DNA of 64,000 nucleotides from Patella vulgata (lineage: Eukaryota; Mollusca; Gastropoda; Patellidae): positions 59,778,702 to 59,842,701 of the forward strand of contig NC_065881.2 of NCBI RefSeq assembly GCF_932274485.2, in the 5' to 3' direction. Every line of letters begins with the position of its first letter. The first letter of the stretch is position 1. Positions 22,330 through 34,600 of this stretch are shown piece by piece. Both the position numbers and the translations under genes were made by a program. The notes beneath the pieces were generated by a model, which was not told the origin of the DNA, ran no database searches, and saw only the letters and a list, made by a program, of their open reading frames with translations.

Positions 22330-22373
<44 letters not shown>
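22322..22373 (+). repeat. Tail-only SINE B fragment
   Basis: GTTAAACCCCATCTCTCTC followed by a long (CT)n run. CATAT on both sides could be a short target duplication. Confidence 0.6.
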
Positions 22374-22597
22374 ATATAAATAATATAACAACTTATTCAG
22401 AAATCTTCAACCAACAGAGACCTCTAAAAGTTCTAGTACCATCTGTATATGCTATATGTATATATTTAGATGGTAGAGAGAAGAGACCTGTTACTTTAAA
22501 GTCCAAACATTCTAAAATAAAGATTACAATACAGATTAAGACAAAAGCACTTTTATTTTACAAAAATTTACCCATAACATGTACATGTACACTGTAT

Positions 22598-22665
22598 GAC
22601 TTAGTCTTCATTAGCCCAGTCTGAGATGAAAAGTAGGACGTTAAACCCCATTTCATCTCATTTTA
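22598..22665 (+). repeat. SINE A tail fragment
   Basis: TCTTCATTAGCCCAGTCTGA and AGTAGGACGTTAAACCCCAT followed by TTCATCTCATTTT. Confidence 0.65.
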
Positions 22666-25360
22666 ATGCTGTCTTAGTAAATTATAAAAAAAAAGATTAT
22701 AATAATCCAGCCACTGAAATTTTTTAATGTACGAATAAAAGATACATCTAGTAAATTATTAAACATTCAACTACCTGTACGTGCTCATGCTACAATCAAA
22801 AGCAAATGGTTTTCCATTAATGTATACGGGTATATAAATCATTAAGATTTATAAGAAGTGGTCCACTACAGTCACAATGGGTCGATGCAAAAAAGTTGAC
22901 CATTGAACCCCATTTCATGTATTCATTCATTTAATAAATCACAATGGCATCCAAATTGATATCATTCTTGTAATTGGACCAATATTTTGCAATGATGCTC
23001 AGATTAAAATGATTAATAAGAAAAGGGGTCATTGATTATTATACACAATATTTAAATGCTTAATATACATGTACAGGTCAGTTACATCTACATTGTTGAG
23101 TTAGCAATAGAAATTTTAAGTTCAATATAGGAACATTATTTATCCTTTTAAAATAATGTATGGTACATGTACAGTCTATGATGTTAAATTTATTTTTGCA
23201 GTTGTTATAGGGAAAAGTTAACAAATATGCAATAAGATATGTGTACGTGTTGTAAAACAGGTTTTGCTGACTTTAAAAGAATTTCATTATTTGTTGCTAG
23301 TCAAAAAAGTGTTATTTAACTTACTGACGAAATTTTGGTTTACATCTGGTGTCAAATTGTTTGTAATTCAAAGTTCAATTGACATTGGGTTTTATTTGCA
23401 TATTTTGCATTTTCAGCAACATCATTTTGTGTGGTGCACACATTTTTCTGAAGTGAAGTAACATGCCTGAGAATTTTTAAAAGATAAAGATTTAAGAAAG
23501 ATTATGAAGACAGTTTTTGAATATTGCTCAAAATTGATTGGAGTCAAACATGAAATTGTCATTCTTTGATTGAATTTATGTGTTTATCTGTTTTGTGAGA
23601 TGAATATCTTCTTCAAAATTATAGGTCTGTAGATAAAGTCAACCTTGAGATAACCAATTGAGTTTAAAAAGTCAAAAATAAAAATTAATCTGATTAAAAT
23701 ACAGATCTATATTTTGTTTCATTTTTTTATACTTTCGATGGCCTACACTACATGAAGATCTGACTGGTTGTCGCGATAGGTCACGTCAGAGGTCATACGA
23801 GCGGCCTTTGACATTATGACATCAGACATTTGATTAACCAACCTGCATTGACGTTACTAGTGGATTACCCACAGGTCCGTGCAAAACATGTCTAAAGCTC
23901 GCCGTAACAGACTGTTTCATTGGCTTATACCTCACACCATTCAGAACATGTCAATGATAACAACTCTTCCAGATCCTAGTGTAGTAAAGACAAGTAAAAC
24001 AAAATTTTGAACTATAAAAGCGAAACGAAATAAGATCTGTGTTTTAATCAGATTGAAATAAAAATGTAATTGGTAAATAAACACAATAGTATTTCAAATG
24101 AAGCCAATACAGTACATTATTATTTTGACCAAATCAAACTTGAACCCTTTGACACCATTAATTTAATTTTTTATATCATGTTACTGTGAAATGTATATCA
24201 TTTTGAGGAGTAAAAATTAAGAAACATTGGGGGTGGGGAGGGACAGCTAAGAGATGTATACAATACTATGTAAGGGAATTTAGTGTTTGGGGGTTCAAAG
24301 AGAAAAACATTTGTAGATAGGAATGATCAGTTTAAAGTATTTTATGAAGAGATGAATAGATAATATACCGGTGGTATTTATAAATAGGCTTTTGTATAGT
24401 ATATAGTTTATCCAAATTATGTTCTTTTAGAGAAATCAATCACAATTATTCATAGATAATTATCATACATACATAAAGGATTTAAGCTTAGAAATTATAT
24501 TTTTAACTCATTATGCATGTGTATTTATATATTTTCTTCTGAACAATATTTGATCTCAAGTAATCCTTGGATACATTCAATATCACAGGGATAAATTGCA
24601 TATTTTTATGAAAAGGATGGTATCTGAAGTATTCCATAACACAAATCTACAAAGTACCTTGGATATTGAGATTCATATTGAAAAATGAATAACATATTAT
24701 GAGTGAATGCTTTTTGTCAAGTTATAAAAAAAATATTTTTAGTATCTGTGTATGGCTTCAATATTTGTTGATGCCATATATACTGAATCGAATAATCATG
24801 CAGTATAATTGTTTTAGGATCTAAATCTGTGATCTATAAGCATCAATATATTTATACCCTAAAAACTAGTGTTGTTATGCAATGTGCAACTACTGCTCAT
24901 TCTCCAATATTGATGTTACAACACTGGTTGACACAGTGTACATATGTACCTTGCAAATATTTTAAGCAATTTGAGCCTATAGTTTCTGGTGATTAAAACA
25001 AGTATGTATTATAATTTATTGGCAAGTTTTAACTTTTAAAATGACTTTTAAAATTTGTATTAATTTAATACATGGTTTGTTACATTAATTCAGTATAAGT
25101 ACAGAATAATTTCTGGTATGCCATGTCACTGGATTATTTATTTAATTTGTGTGCTACTATAAAATATATCTATGTAAGTTGTGGAATGCTGTTATTTGTA
25201 TATCAAATTATATGAAATTATATTTTCATACTGTGGTGTGAATAAATGATTATTGTAAAAGATTAGAAGCTGATGTGATGAAACTTGTGGTAAACTTTCT
25301 TCTTAACCAGCAGTCAGGTGTTTATTTATGTACATTACTAAATAGCACAATTCATTTGCT

Positions 25361-26125
25361 AACCAGCGGCTGCCAGGCAGGATACGCCCACATTTTTTAC
25401 AATACAATCAGGGGTGATAATCCAGAAAGTTATGGTCTGAAATGCGCAAATATCAAAAGGGACTGAGATTTTTGGAATATAAAGATATGCTTCAAGTTTC
25501 ATCAAAATTGGATAAAAATTGTGACCTCTTGAGGGTCCATAACCTTTGTATTACATACTTATACACAATTTGCGTACAAAGAGAGGTCATGTTGTCGGGC
25601 AGTTTCATTTAGATTTTCCCGAAATTCCAATTTAACCTTCATTATGGTGGAATGGTGATATATCTAAACGGTTTTTAAAATCAGAAAAAAAATTGTGACC
25701 TCTAGAGAATACACAAGCTAAAAATGTGATTTTTCGACCAATCAGGGGCCATAATTTAGGAAGTTACGATCTGATATGCGCAAATATCGAAAGGTTCCAA
25801 GATCTTTGTGTAATAAACATGCATATCAAGTTTCATCAAAATCAGATGAAAGTTGTGACCTCTAGAGTATCCACAAGCTACTCAATGACAGACTTTATGG
25901 TACAGCGCGCACGTGCTAACCATTCAGCCACCCCCCCCCCCCCCCCCCCCCGATTTTTCGTACAATCAGGGGCCATAATCCATGAAGTTATGGTCCGATA
26001 CATATATCAAGTTTCATCAAAATCGGATAAAAATTGTGACCTGAAGAGTGTCCACAAACAAATTGTGAACAGAAGGACAGGAGTGATGGCATAATACTAT
26101 GTATTATGAAAATGTGAGTGTATAA
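25361..26125. mobile_element. Tandem-unit element, set 1, shorter copy
   Basis: It starts AACCAGCGGCTGCCAGGCAG with ATACGCCCACATTTT, and ends near GAAAATGTGAGTGTATAAAA. Inner units carry ATCAGGGGCCATAATTTAGG and GTTTCATCAAAATCAGATG. Composition and layout resemble the non-autonomous pearl-like repeats of molluscs; the name is inference. It holds a SINE B head fragment. Confidence 0.75.
25882..25951 (-). repeat. SINE B head-only fragment with a 22-nt C run
   Basis: Only the tRNA-like half is present: CTCAATGACAGACTTTATGG through CGTGCTAACCATTCAGCC, then an unbroken C run. It interrupts a tandem unit of the repeat element at 25361-26125; GATTTTTCG resumes right after it. No tail and no clear target duplication are seen. 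Confidence 0.75.
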
Positions 26126-28665
26126 AATAAATTTGATCAAGAACTAGTCCTGTATTGTTTTCAATAGTCCAAATGTATATGGAGAGATAACTCCAAAAAT
26201 TCCAATCACAAGATTTGAAATTTTGGTTGTTGTTTTTCCTAATGCCAGAATAAGCAATATATAATGAATTTGAAAATGTGAAGAAACCAACTGCCAGACG
26301 ACAACATACAAGCATTATAATATGGGTGTATAAAAATCTGACAAGAACTAAAGTGTATAATGCTTCACAAGAAATATTGGACAGATGGACGAACACATTA
26401 AATATAGAAATTACATCTATGGCTGGAAGTACTATGTTCATCTTCATCAACCTGAATCGCATGCAGATCTATTTAATTAGATGCTTCACAGACAATACAA
26501 AGATTTGTTAATTGACAATAAGCCTACTGTAGATTGCAAAATGATAGAAAGTTCAATGCAGAAATATTGATGGTGTTGTTGACAGATTATTTTAAGAAAA
26601 AGAAAAGAGAGCAATAGGAAAATTAAAAGTATACCATTTACAAAGGGGGCAGCATAAGTCTTTGTATGTAGTATAAAAAAAAAACTTTGTAATTTACCAT
26701 ATGGTGATAATTTTATTCATAGTATAAAATTACTGTAACATAACAAAAATATTACTTTTTTCCCCCTGGAATTCACAATTCAACAAAATAACAATACTGT
26801 ATTGTAACATTTGTATTTATAATTTACAATATGGTAATAATTCTATTCATAGTTTAAAATCAATATAAAAAAACATATCCCTTTTTTCCTGGAATTCACA
26901 ATTTAACAAACATCTGTATTTATAACAACAAGTATATTGTTAAGTAAAATATGTAATTTAAATCTAGATAGATTTATATACGACATTTTTGATAACACGA
27001 TTTTTAAAAAACTTTTTATTCCAAATAAAAACCATAGATAAATCGATGAATATTTGTTTTAACAGAGTATATCGAGTATTATATGAGGTATCACATGTTC
27101 TGCCTTGTTAACATTTTCTAACTGCAGGCAGCATCCAACTGTAAGAAAGGGGGATATGCTTGTTTACAATCATCTTCCCTTTTTCTGCTTCATTTATATT
27201 CTGTATATTTTTAAATTCTCTTTCAAATGACCTAACCAATTTATTTATCTTTCCTCTGTTGTCAAAGTAGGCCTATTGGAAAACGGCAAGTTTGGCGAGA
27301 TTACGAGTAGTTCTATGATTAAAAGGTATTTCCTTTTGAATTTGGAGTGTGCAGTCTGTAAATCAAGTATATATTGTTGTAATATTTGTGGATGTTGCAT
27401 GAAATGACACTGTGTTCAAAATATATGATTTAATTTTCTGAAGGGCAAAAAACCTTTAGGAAGCAAATTAAATAGGATATAATATTTTGTACTATGAAAT
27501 TATTTTTCTGCAAATAGAATTTGAAAGAACAACTATTCAGTTTGAAATATTAGCAGATACATATTATATATCTGTTGTAGGCCTTATCATTTAAATATTA
27601 ATCTACAAAAATAATAATACATCTTCAAAAACAATAAACCGTCATTGTCATGATATAAGATAATACAATCAACCATCATTCTCCTTCATATAACATAATA
27701 CAATTTGACAGAATATCAATACATCTCAGTGTAATGACAGTTTTCTGTGCAACTATTTTATGTCTATAACTCTGGTTGATAAAAGAGTTTCAATACTAAC
27801 TATAAGATGTCTTTACCAACACATCAAAATATGATAAAGGCAAACTGCATCTTTGCTGTTACACTTTAAGCATTTTTACAAATAATTGTCAACAAAAACA
27901 CAATTTGAAGTGTTAACTGGTGTACATCAGTAGTGAGGCAATACACAAGCACATTCAAATATTGTTTTACTAAGCTTCCTGGTCTCTTAGCTATTTTTCT
28001 TTCTTAAAAATAATAAAATTTCTTATTCTGGTAAATCCATTCTTCAATTATAAGAGGAAATTTTACAGTAAGTATGAGATCATTAAATTTCTCAAAAATA
28101 TTTTCCAGCGATATTCAATTTCACAAAGATACAAAGAAAGCAAAATTAAGCCAAATACAAGAAAGCATAAGTAATTTAGCTTGGTAGCTTAATTATTGTT
28201 GATTAATTACAGGTTTATACACAAAAACAAGAATACCCATACACTGTAAATGACTTCATCTTCATTTTGATTGATTAAAAGTTAGTCAATTAGCACTTCT
28301 GCATTTTCTACAACCACGCTTTAAATTAATGAATAATGCCAAATTCATTTATCATAATTGAAATACTGGAACTAAAACATTGATCAGGATAAATAAACAA
28401 TATAGCCAATGATTTCAATATATTTTAGGAATAAATCATTGTACAGCTATATTATAGAATTTAGCAGAGAATGTTTAAGAATAATTCTATATATATTAGG
28501 CCAAAATGGTTTGGTTAAAGAAGACCTAATGATGCATATGAATTTATCTCAACATTCTTACAATAAATTTTGCATGAAAGACACTGGCTAAAGAAATAAA
28601 ACATACAACGCAGTTATTGGTTAAAATATAAGAATTAAAGACATTGCACCATGATTTGACTGGTT
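26126..28665. other. Intergenic stretch between the tail-to-tail SLC52A and PMT genes
   Basis: AT-rich, largely unique. It holds one 130-bp tandem duplication (26691-26940) and must include the PMT 3' UTR. No gene, strong poly(A) arrangement or mobile element recognised. Confidence 0.35.
26691..26940. repeat. Tandem duplication, about 130 bp, two copies
   Basis: Blocks AATTTACCATATGGTGATAA and CCTGGAATTCACAATTCAAC recur about 130 bp later as AATTTACAATATGGTAATAA and CCTGGAATTCACAATTTAAC. Confidence 0.65.
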
Positions 28666-31600
28666 TTATAAGGCTGGTTTTTCAGCATAGAATAAGCCCC
28701 ATCTTTGATCACCTTGTCTAACTCTTACTAACTTATCTTTCCAACCATTAACAATATAATCATAATCCTCTTCTGAAAATTCCTAAAAAAAATACATAGT
28801 CCAATTGATTCATGCTCGAAAGGAATACTTTTGGGGAATGGAATTCTTATACACCCACATATTATTGTACTTCTGTCTATTCACTATACAGGTTAGAGTT
28901 TTTGATGGGGTTTTTTCTTCAAAATTTAACTGGACTGTTCAGTTAAGTCATTATTAATTTTATGTGGAGTAATTGTTACTAAAAGCATGTAAATGCTCAA
29001 GTCAGAGTATATATTAGATATCCAAACTTACTGGGATTGTTTGGCTAGTCATATGGAATTTTTTTTATTAAAGTTCAGTTTATTAGCTACAGATCAATTT
29101 TATACAGAGTTACCTCCCCTACCACAAAACCGTGTAAATGCTCTTATACTGCAATTTTCAGGTTTTTCTTTTTATAAAAACTTGTTGGGATTGTTTGGCA
29201 TGTCATTTGCAAAGAATCTATCGAAATTTAGACTTGTGCAACAATTATATATTATTGATGGGGCAGATCTACTATAAAAATTAAGCATCAGGAAGACCTC
29301 TTAACCCCACAGAGCTCAAATGCAGTAGGATAGTATAAAAAAATGAAGTAGAAACCATGATTTGGCAGTAGATTTCCAAAAACAGTAAATTCGCACTTCC
29401 AAGGGTACACTGAACTGCAGGTCAAACAATACAAAAATTGCATTAAATGGGTAATAAATAAAATATACACAAACAATGGTAACCATATCTAAAATTGAAT
29501 ATGTAGCCTACAGAAAGAAATAATTAGTAACGTAAAAAATAATTAAAATTACCAGTCCAGTAGTACTGGCAGTATCACTTTTTTTTTGTTTTAACTTAGC
29601 ATGATTTTAAAAATATCCTTGTGACATGTGTTCCCCATTCCGAGAGTTTTTGTCAATACTGTTTCATGTAAGATAATTGGTGTGCTTATGGTGTGATTCT
29701 ATAGTATTTTTACATTAGGAATAGAGAGGGGGGGGGCATAAAAAAATTAGTTTTGCATAACGACTAGTAAATATTGGTATCGATTTAATCATGGCGATTA
29801 TCCTATCAATGTACGGGATTTTTTTCTCCTGTGATTCTATAAATCTGCTTTTACATTTATCCAAGAGTGTTCCATGTAAGTCAGAATCGGCGAGGCGTAT
29901 TCCCATCTTGAAATGAAAGTTCCAGGTTGTGTTGCATTCAAAGTATTGTATTAGATGCTGTACATACGTGCACAAACGAAAATGTCAGCCATTGCTGCCT
30001 TAAATTAGACGCTATTTGTTTAGTTTATCCATAATGGTTTATTTATTGCTACACATTTTAAGAGTATTTGGAACATGTGCCAATAATTATATCCACTTTA
30101 TTAACTCTAAAATAGATTAAAAAGAATTTGAGAATAAATCTCTTAGCTAAATTACACCTTACAATATCCCAAATCGATGTTGATAACCAAAAATCGCGAT
30201 CTTTATTGTTTACATGCAAAGAGTTGCTTCCCTTAGTTCCATAGTTTGGGCGAGAAAATTAAAAAAACTCTTTGTTTGAAAATGCGGTAGAAATCTATTA
30301 CTGCGCAGTAGAGCGGTACATGAGGCGTTTTCGTGGCAGTTTACCGTGTGATGCGGTAGAGTTGACAGGTCTGCCATCAGGGCACAAAATCAGTTATGGG
30401 CACCAAAAGTGACTTTAGCTAGTGAAGAGCTAACCTTAATGAATTCTTCTCTCATCTTCTCTGTTTTTTGCAGTTCTCCCTCTAAAACTTGTGTAAATAA
30501 TTCTGATTTATCTTCAGCTCTTACATTTACCAGACCAGCTTCTTTTAATACCTGATAAAAATCAAATAATTTAACAATTAAAATAAGACATCTTCCAGCA
30601 TTGAATTAACAAATAGAGCAATGTATAAATAGATTGATCTATCAACAATATGTTAAAGATACATTATGGGAGACTAGATAAAGAGCTGGCAGTTCTCACT
30701 ATAATAGTTAAAAACTAGATAATGTAAAGGGAATTTGATGAAAATTTCAGTCAAATTGATCCACTCTGAACCAAGATTTTAAAGATTGAATTTCAGCCTG
30801 GCCTTGATCATCATTACTAAAGTCGGTACAATAAAAAACATAGTCTCGATTATCCATTTCATGATTAAATCATGAATGGAAGTCGAGCAGCAAATCCAAT
30901 CCTAATTCAATAAATATCGCAGGCTAGCGATAGTTGATTATGGTCTGGATAAGTTAATTAATGTCTAATTAATAATCTAGATAACATTTCAGGCCTAAAG
31001 AAAGACCTGCAATAGGCAGATGTAGTTCTTGCATAATGTATGTTTAAGAATACGCCTCATAAAATACCCTGACTGGGAACATGCATATCTGATTCTGAAT
31101 TCATCCTTTGACAGTTATTCTTTCTGATCAATAGCTCAACCCAACTAATCAATGGAATAGAATGCAATTCAACATCACATCAACACAATAATTCAGTTAT
31201 TTTGAGATTAACATACAGTGATTTAACTGTAACCTGTGAAATGAAAAGGGGGGAATTTTGGACTAGAACCTTCCACACAACATTCACAACTAATGAGCCA
31301 TCCTGTCATAGAAGCAGAGTTATTGTATCCCAAAACATGTTAAAAAGTCAGACTGATGGATGAATCCCCTATATTACCTCTCCATATTGTTGTGGACTAA
31401 GTAAGTTGTATCCACGTTGTTTAACGTATAATTTAAATGCGTCAGAATGTTCACCAGCTTTACAACAATAGTCAGTAATCAAAACCTTTCCTCCTGGTTT
31501 CAACCATTTCTGTTACAATACAAAATTATAAGATTTTATGTGAATGAAATAAATATTGTTTGTCATTCTTTACAACATTTTAGGATTATAAATAATATTA

Positions 31601-34600
31601 ATTAAAAGATGATAACACAAAAAGAAAAATTAGGTTGCCAGCCAACGAAAGATACACTCACATTGTATAATATCATTGGAATAATCATGGCCAATGATTT
31701 TATAAGTAGGCTAATTATCTGAAACTGTTGCGAAGTTATCTATCACAATAATCAAAACAAAGACCAGAACTCTAAAGTAGTTAAATGTATTGAAGTTCAA
31801 CTTGAATAATGAACATAATTTTCAAACAGACTGGATGATAACTTTGGTCATCATTGTAAAAAGTGAAACTAGTACCATAACTCTAGTAGAAATGACCGAA
31901 ATAGGCTTCTTGGTTTCACTAATTTGAATAATCCATATAAATTTCATACAGATCAGTGAAATTTACCTGTGGCAGGTAACATTGACATTCGGGATCGTGT
32001 TATACTTATGGAATTGACATAATTCCTTGCATTATTTTAAAAATTTATGAAGCTTTTCCTGTGACCTTTAATTTATTGATTTTTTCATATGTATCTATTG
32101 TAATGTACTTACAAAGAATCTCTTGAAGAGACTTAATTTATCATTAATGTGCAAGATTGTATCACGACTATAAATAACATCAAAACTTTCTGCAGCATAA
32201 TCTCTCTTTGTTGCGTCTGCTATTTCAAACACCACCTGGTCAGGTGTTATGCCTTCTTCTTGCGCACGATCTAATCCAATTGACACCATGTTAGAAGACA
32301 AGTCATTAGCAATGACCCTCACATTGAAATTCTAAAGAAAAAAAGGCATTAAAATAGTTTTAACCAAGAATATCTTATATAATTAGCAAGATAGAAAAGA
32401 AAAAATATGTCACTCTCAAAAATGCCTAGCCAAAATAAAATATTTCGCATTGATTTTGTTGCATTTTGACTTTATGTAACTATTAATAATTCCAATATTT
32501 TAATGTTCAATATTAATGTGCGCATATAAAAAATAAATGTTGTTTCCTGAAAACAAACAGACATCACAAAGTCACGACAGACATGCCATAACTTCTACTC
32601 CATACCTGTCATGTATGTTACCTAGTAGCTTGTCACATGGCTTAACAATTCATTCGTTACTTGCCGAACTGATAAAAGAAAGAAAAATCTAAAAATACAT
32701 TTTGGTGTGTACCAAATTATTAATATTAGGTAGAAATTTATCAAATCTTATTCAGCTAATTTTTGGAAAAAGTTTACTACTGTTTTTACTTTACATAACT
32801 GTATGCATACAATTACCTTAGCCATATAGAAAGCACTACCACCAATACCAGCACCAACATCTAGAACTTGTTGACCAGCTTGTAAATTTAACATATCAAC
32901 AAACTCCTGTAATATAAATATCATATTGCAATAACTCCACAAAAGTCAACAAGGGGTGTCTTTATGACCAATTGAACAGTTATGGCAAGTTTTGTTTTTT
33001 TTAAATCTAAAACAATATGACCTGTAGGTTTTAATGATGGTGATAGTAATAGCACAGAACTAATACAGATGTACCTGAGATGAGGTTTTACATCCACTTG
33101 ACACAAACTAGGTCATTGCGGGACAAAAATATGGTTCAATCTTATTTCAATAATTCGCTAGCACTTTGGAGTCTTTAGATGTGTGTGGGTGGAAACTGGA
33201 GGCTGGACCGGGAGAAAACCCACAAGGTTGGATAGGTGACCCTACTCCTTGTCACATACAAGCGGGGTATCGAAACCACGCCACTTGACTCAATGACATA
33301 ACTTACGATCAAACGTGCATATGTTAAACCATTCGCCCCCGCCCAAAATAAAGAGAAAGATCTCTAAAAACAATTTTCTTTCCATATTCACAATAGACCA
33401 AATTCTTCAGACATACATTTGACCATTTAGTACTACTTTTCTGGTTCTATATGCATCTTAACATTCATGTTAAAATACCTATTTAATACAGACATACCTG
33501 AATAGTGCTTCGTTTCATGAATTTTATCTAAACCTTAATTATGGTCTTCTGTATATTTCATTATCTTTACATTTTAATGTATGTACATGTATAACTGTGT
33601 GACAATTTCAATATCAATAGGTATTTTTACACTTCTGTCTGTTGACCATTTTATTAGACTGCATGCAGACAGAATAGGCATCAATAATTTGGTTCATTTT
33701 ATGTGAAAACTTTAAATTTATTGATATCCATTTCAGAGATAATGACAATCATTAATTGAAATGAATAAGCAAAAATTGAAACTTTGAAAATAAATTGCTA
33801 TTCAATGATCTTATCATCTTATCTAAATTCAACCCTGCAGGCACCATTAAATTTTGTGCACACTAAAAGAAGATCTACCTGTAGAAATATGAACATACTT
33901 TTGTGGTTTCATAACCTCCAGTACTGACATAAGTACGACCAAACACTTTCTCATAACGTAGAATACCATTTTTAGAATACTGTTGATTGTCCAAGAAATC
34001 TTGGAAGTTTTTATATCCAAAGTTAGATGTATTTGAACGTTTTACTTTCTGTAAGAGCCACACCATTTGATCTTTGTTACTCTTGTGCTGAAAAATTTTA
34101 ATTAATTATAAATTGAAGCAGGCAACAAAACAGGTGTCTAAAGCAGCTAAGTAATCTAAGCAGTTTTTAAATGTTAAAGGCTCAATACCACTCTTGTTGT
34201 AACTGAATAATATGTCCCAATCTTTATTCTGGTCAACAAATTGAACTATTTTACAATAATCCAGTTAATTGATGATACAAATTTCATCTTAACACACCTA
34301 ATTTAAAAAATTTGGAAAAATTCAACTAAATGATTTAAAAAGCCTGACGTAAAGCTTTTCAAATGTGACTTAGATTTCAAAATATTTTTGAACCCTCTGG
34401 ACAAGTAAAATAGGATTTGATGGATAATTCACACAACAGGTAGGACACTAACACATCTAGTACTTAGAATAAGGCTATTTTTTTATTTTCTGGGGCTGTC
34501 AAGCCAGCAAGAGTGTTATTGTCCCTTTAATAAGAAGCTAAATCTCTATACCGGTACTATAAAATATGATTGGTGCTATTCAAACATGATATTTATGCAT

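Larger units (their letters stand above)
20875..25360 (+). other. Repeat-poor flank after the riboflavin transporter, likely including its 3' UTR
   Basis: About 4.5 kb of AT-rich, mostly unique sequence after the SLC52A stop. AATAAA hexamers at 21861-21866 and 22227-22232 are candidate poly(A) signals. Apart from a SINE B tail fragment at 22322-22373 and a SINE A tail fragment near 22600-22662, I see no gene or repeat. The short open frames here have no recognisable domain or splice context. Confidence 0.4.

Noticed and set aside
25726-26094. 122-codon open frame with a proline run
   Set aside because: It is built from tandem units plus the SINE B head and its C run; no protein domain.
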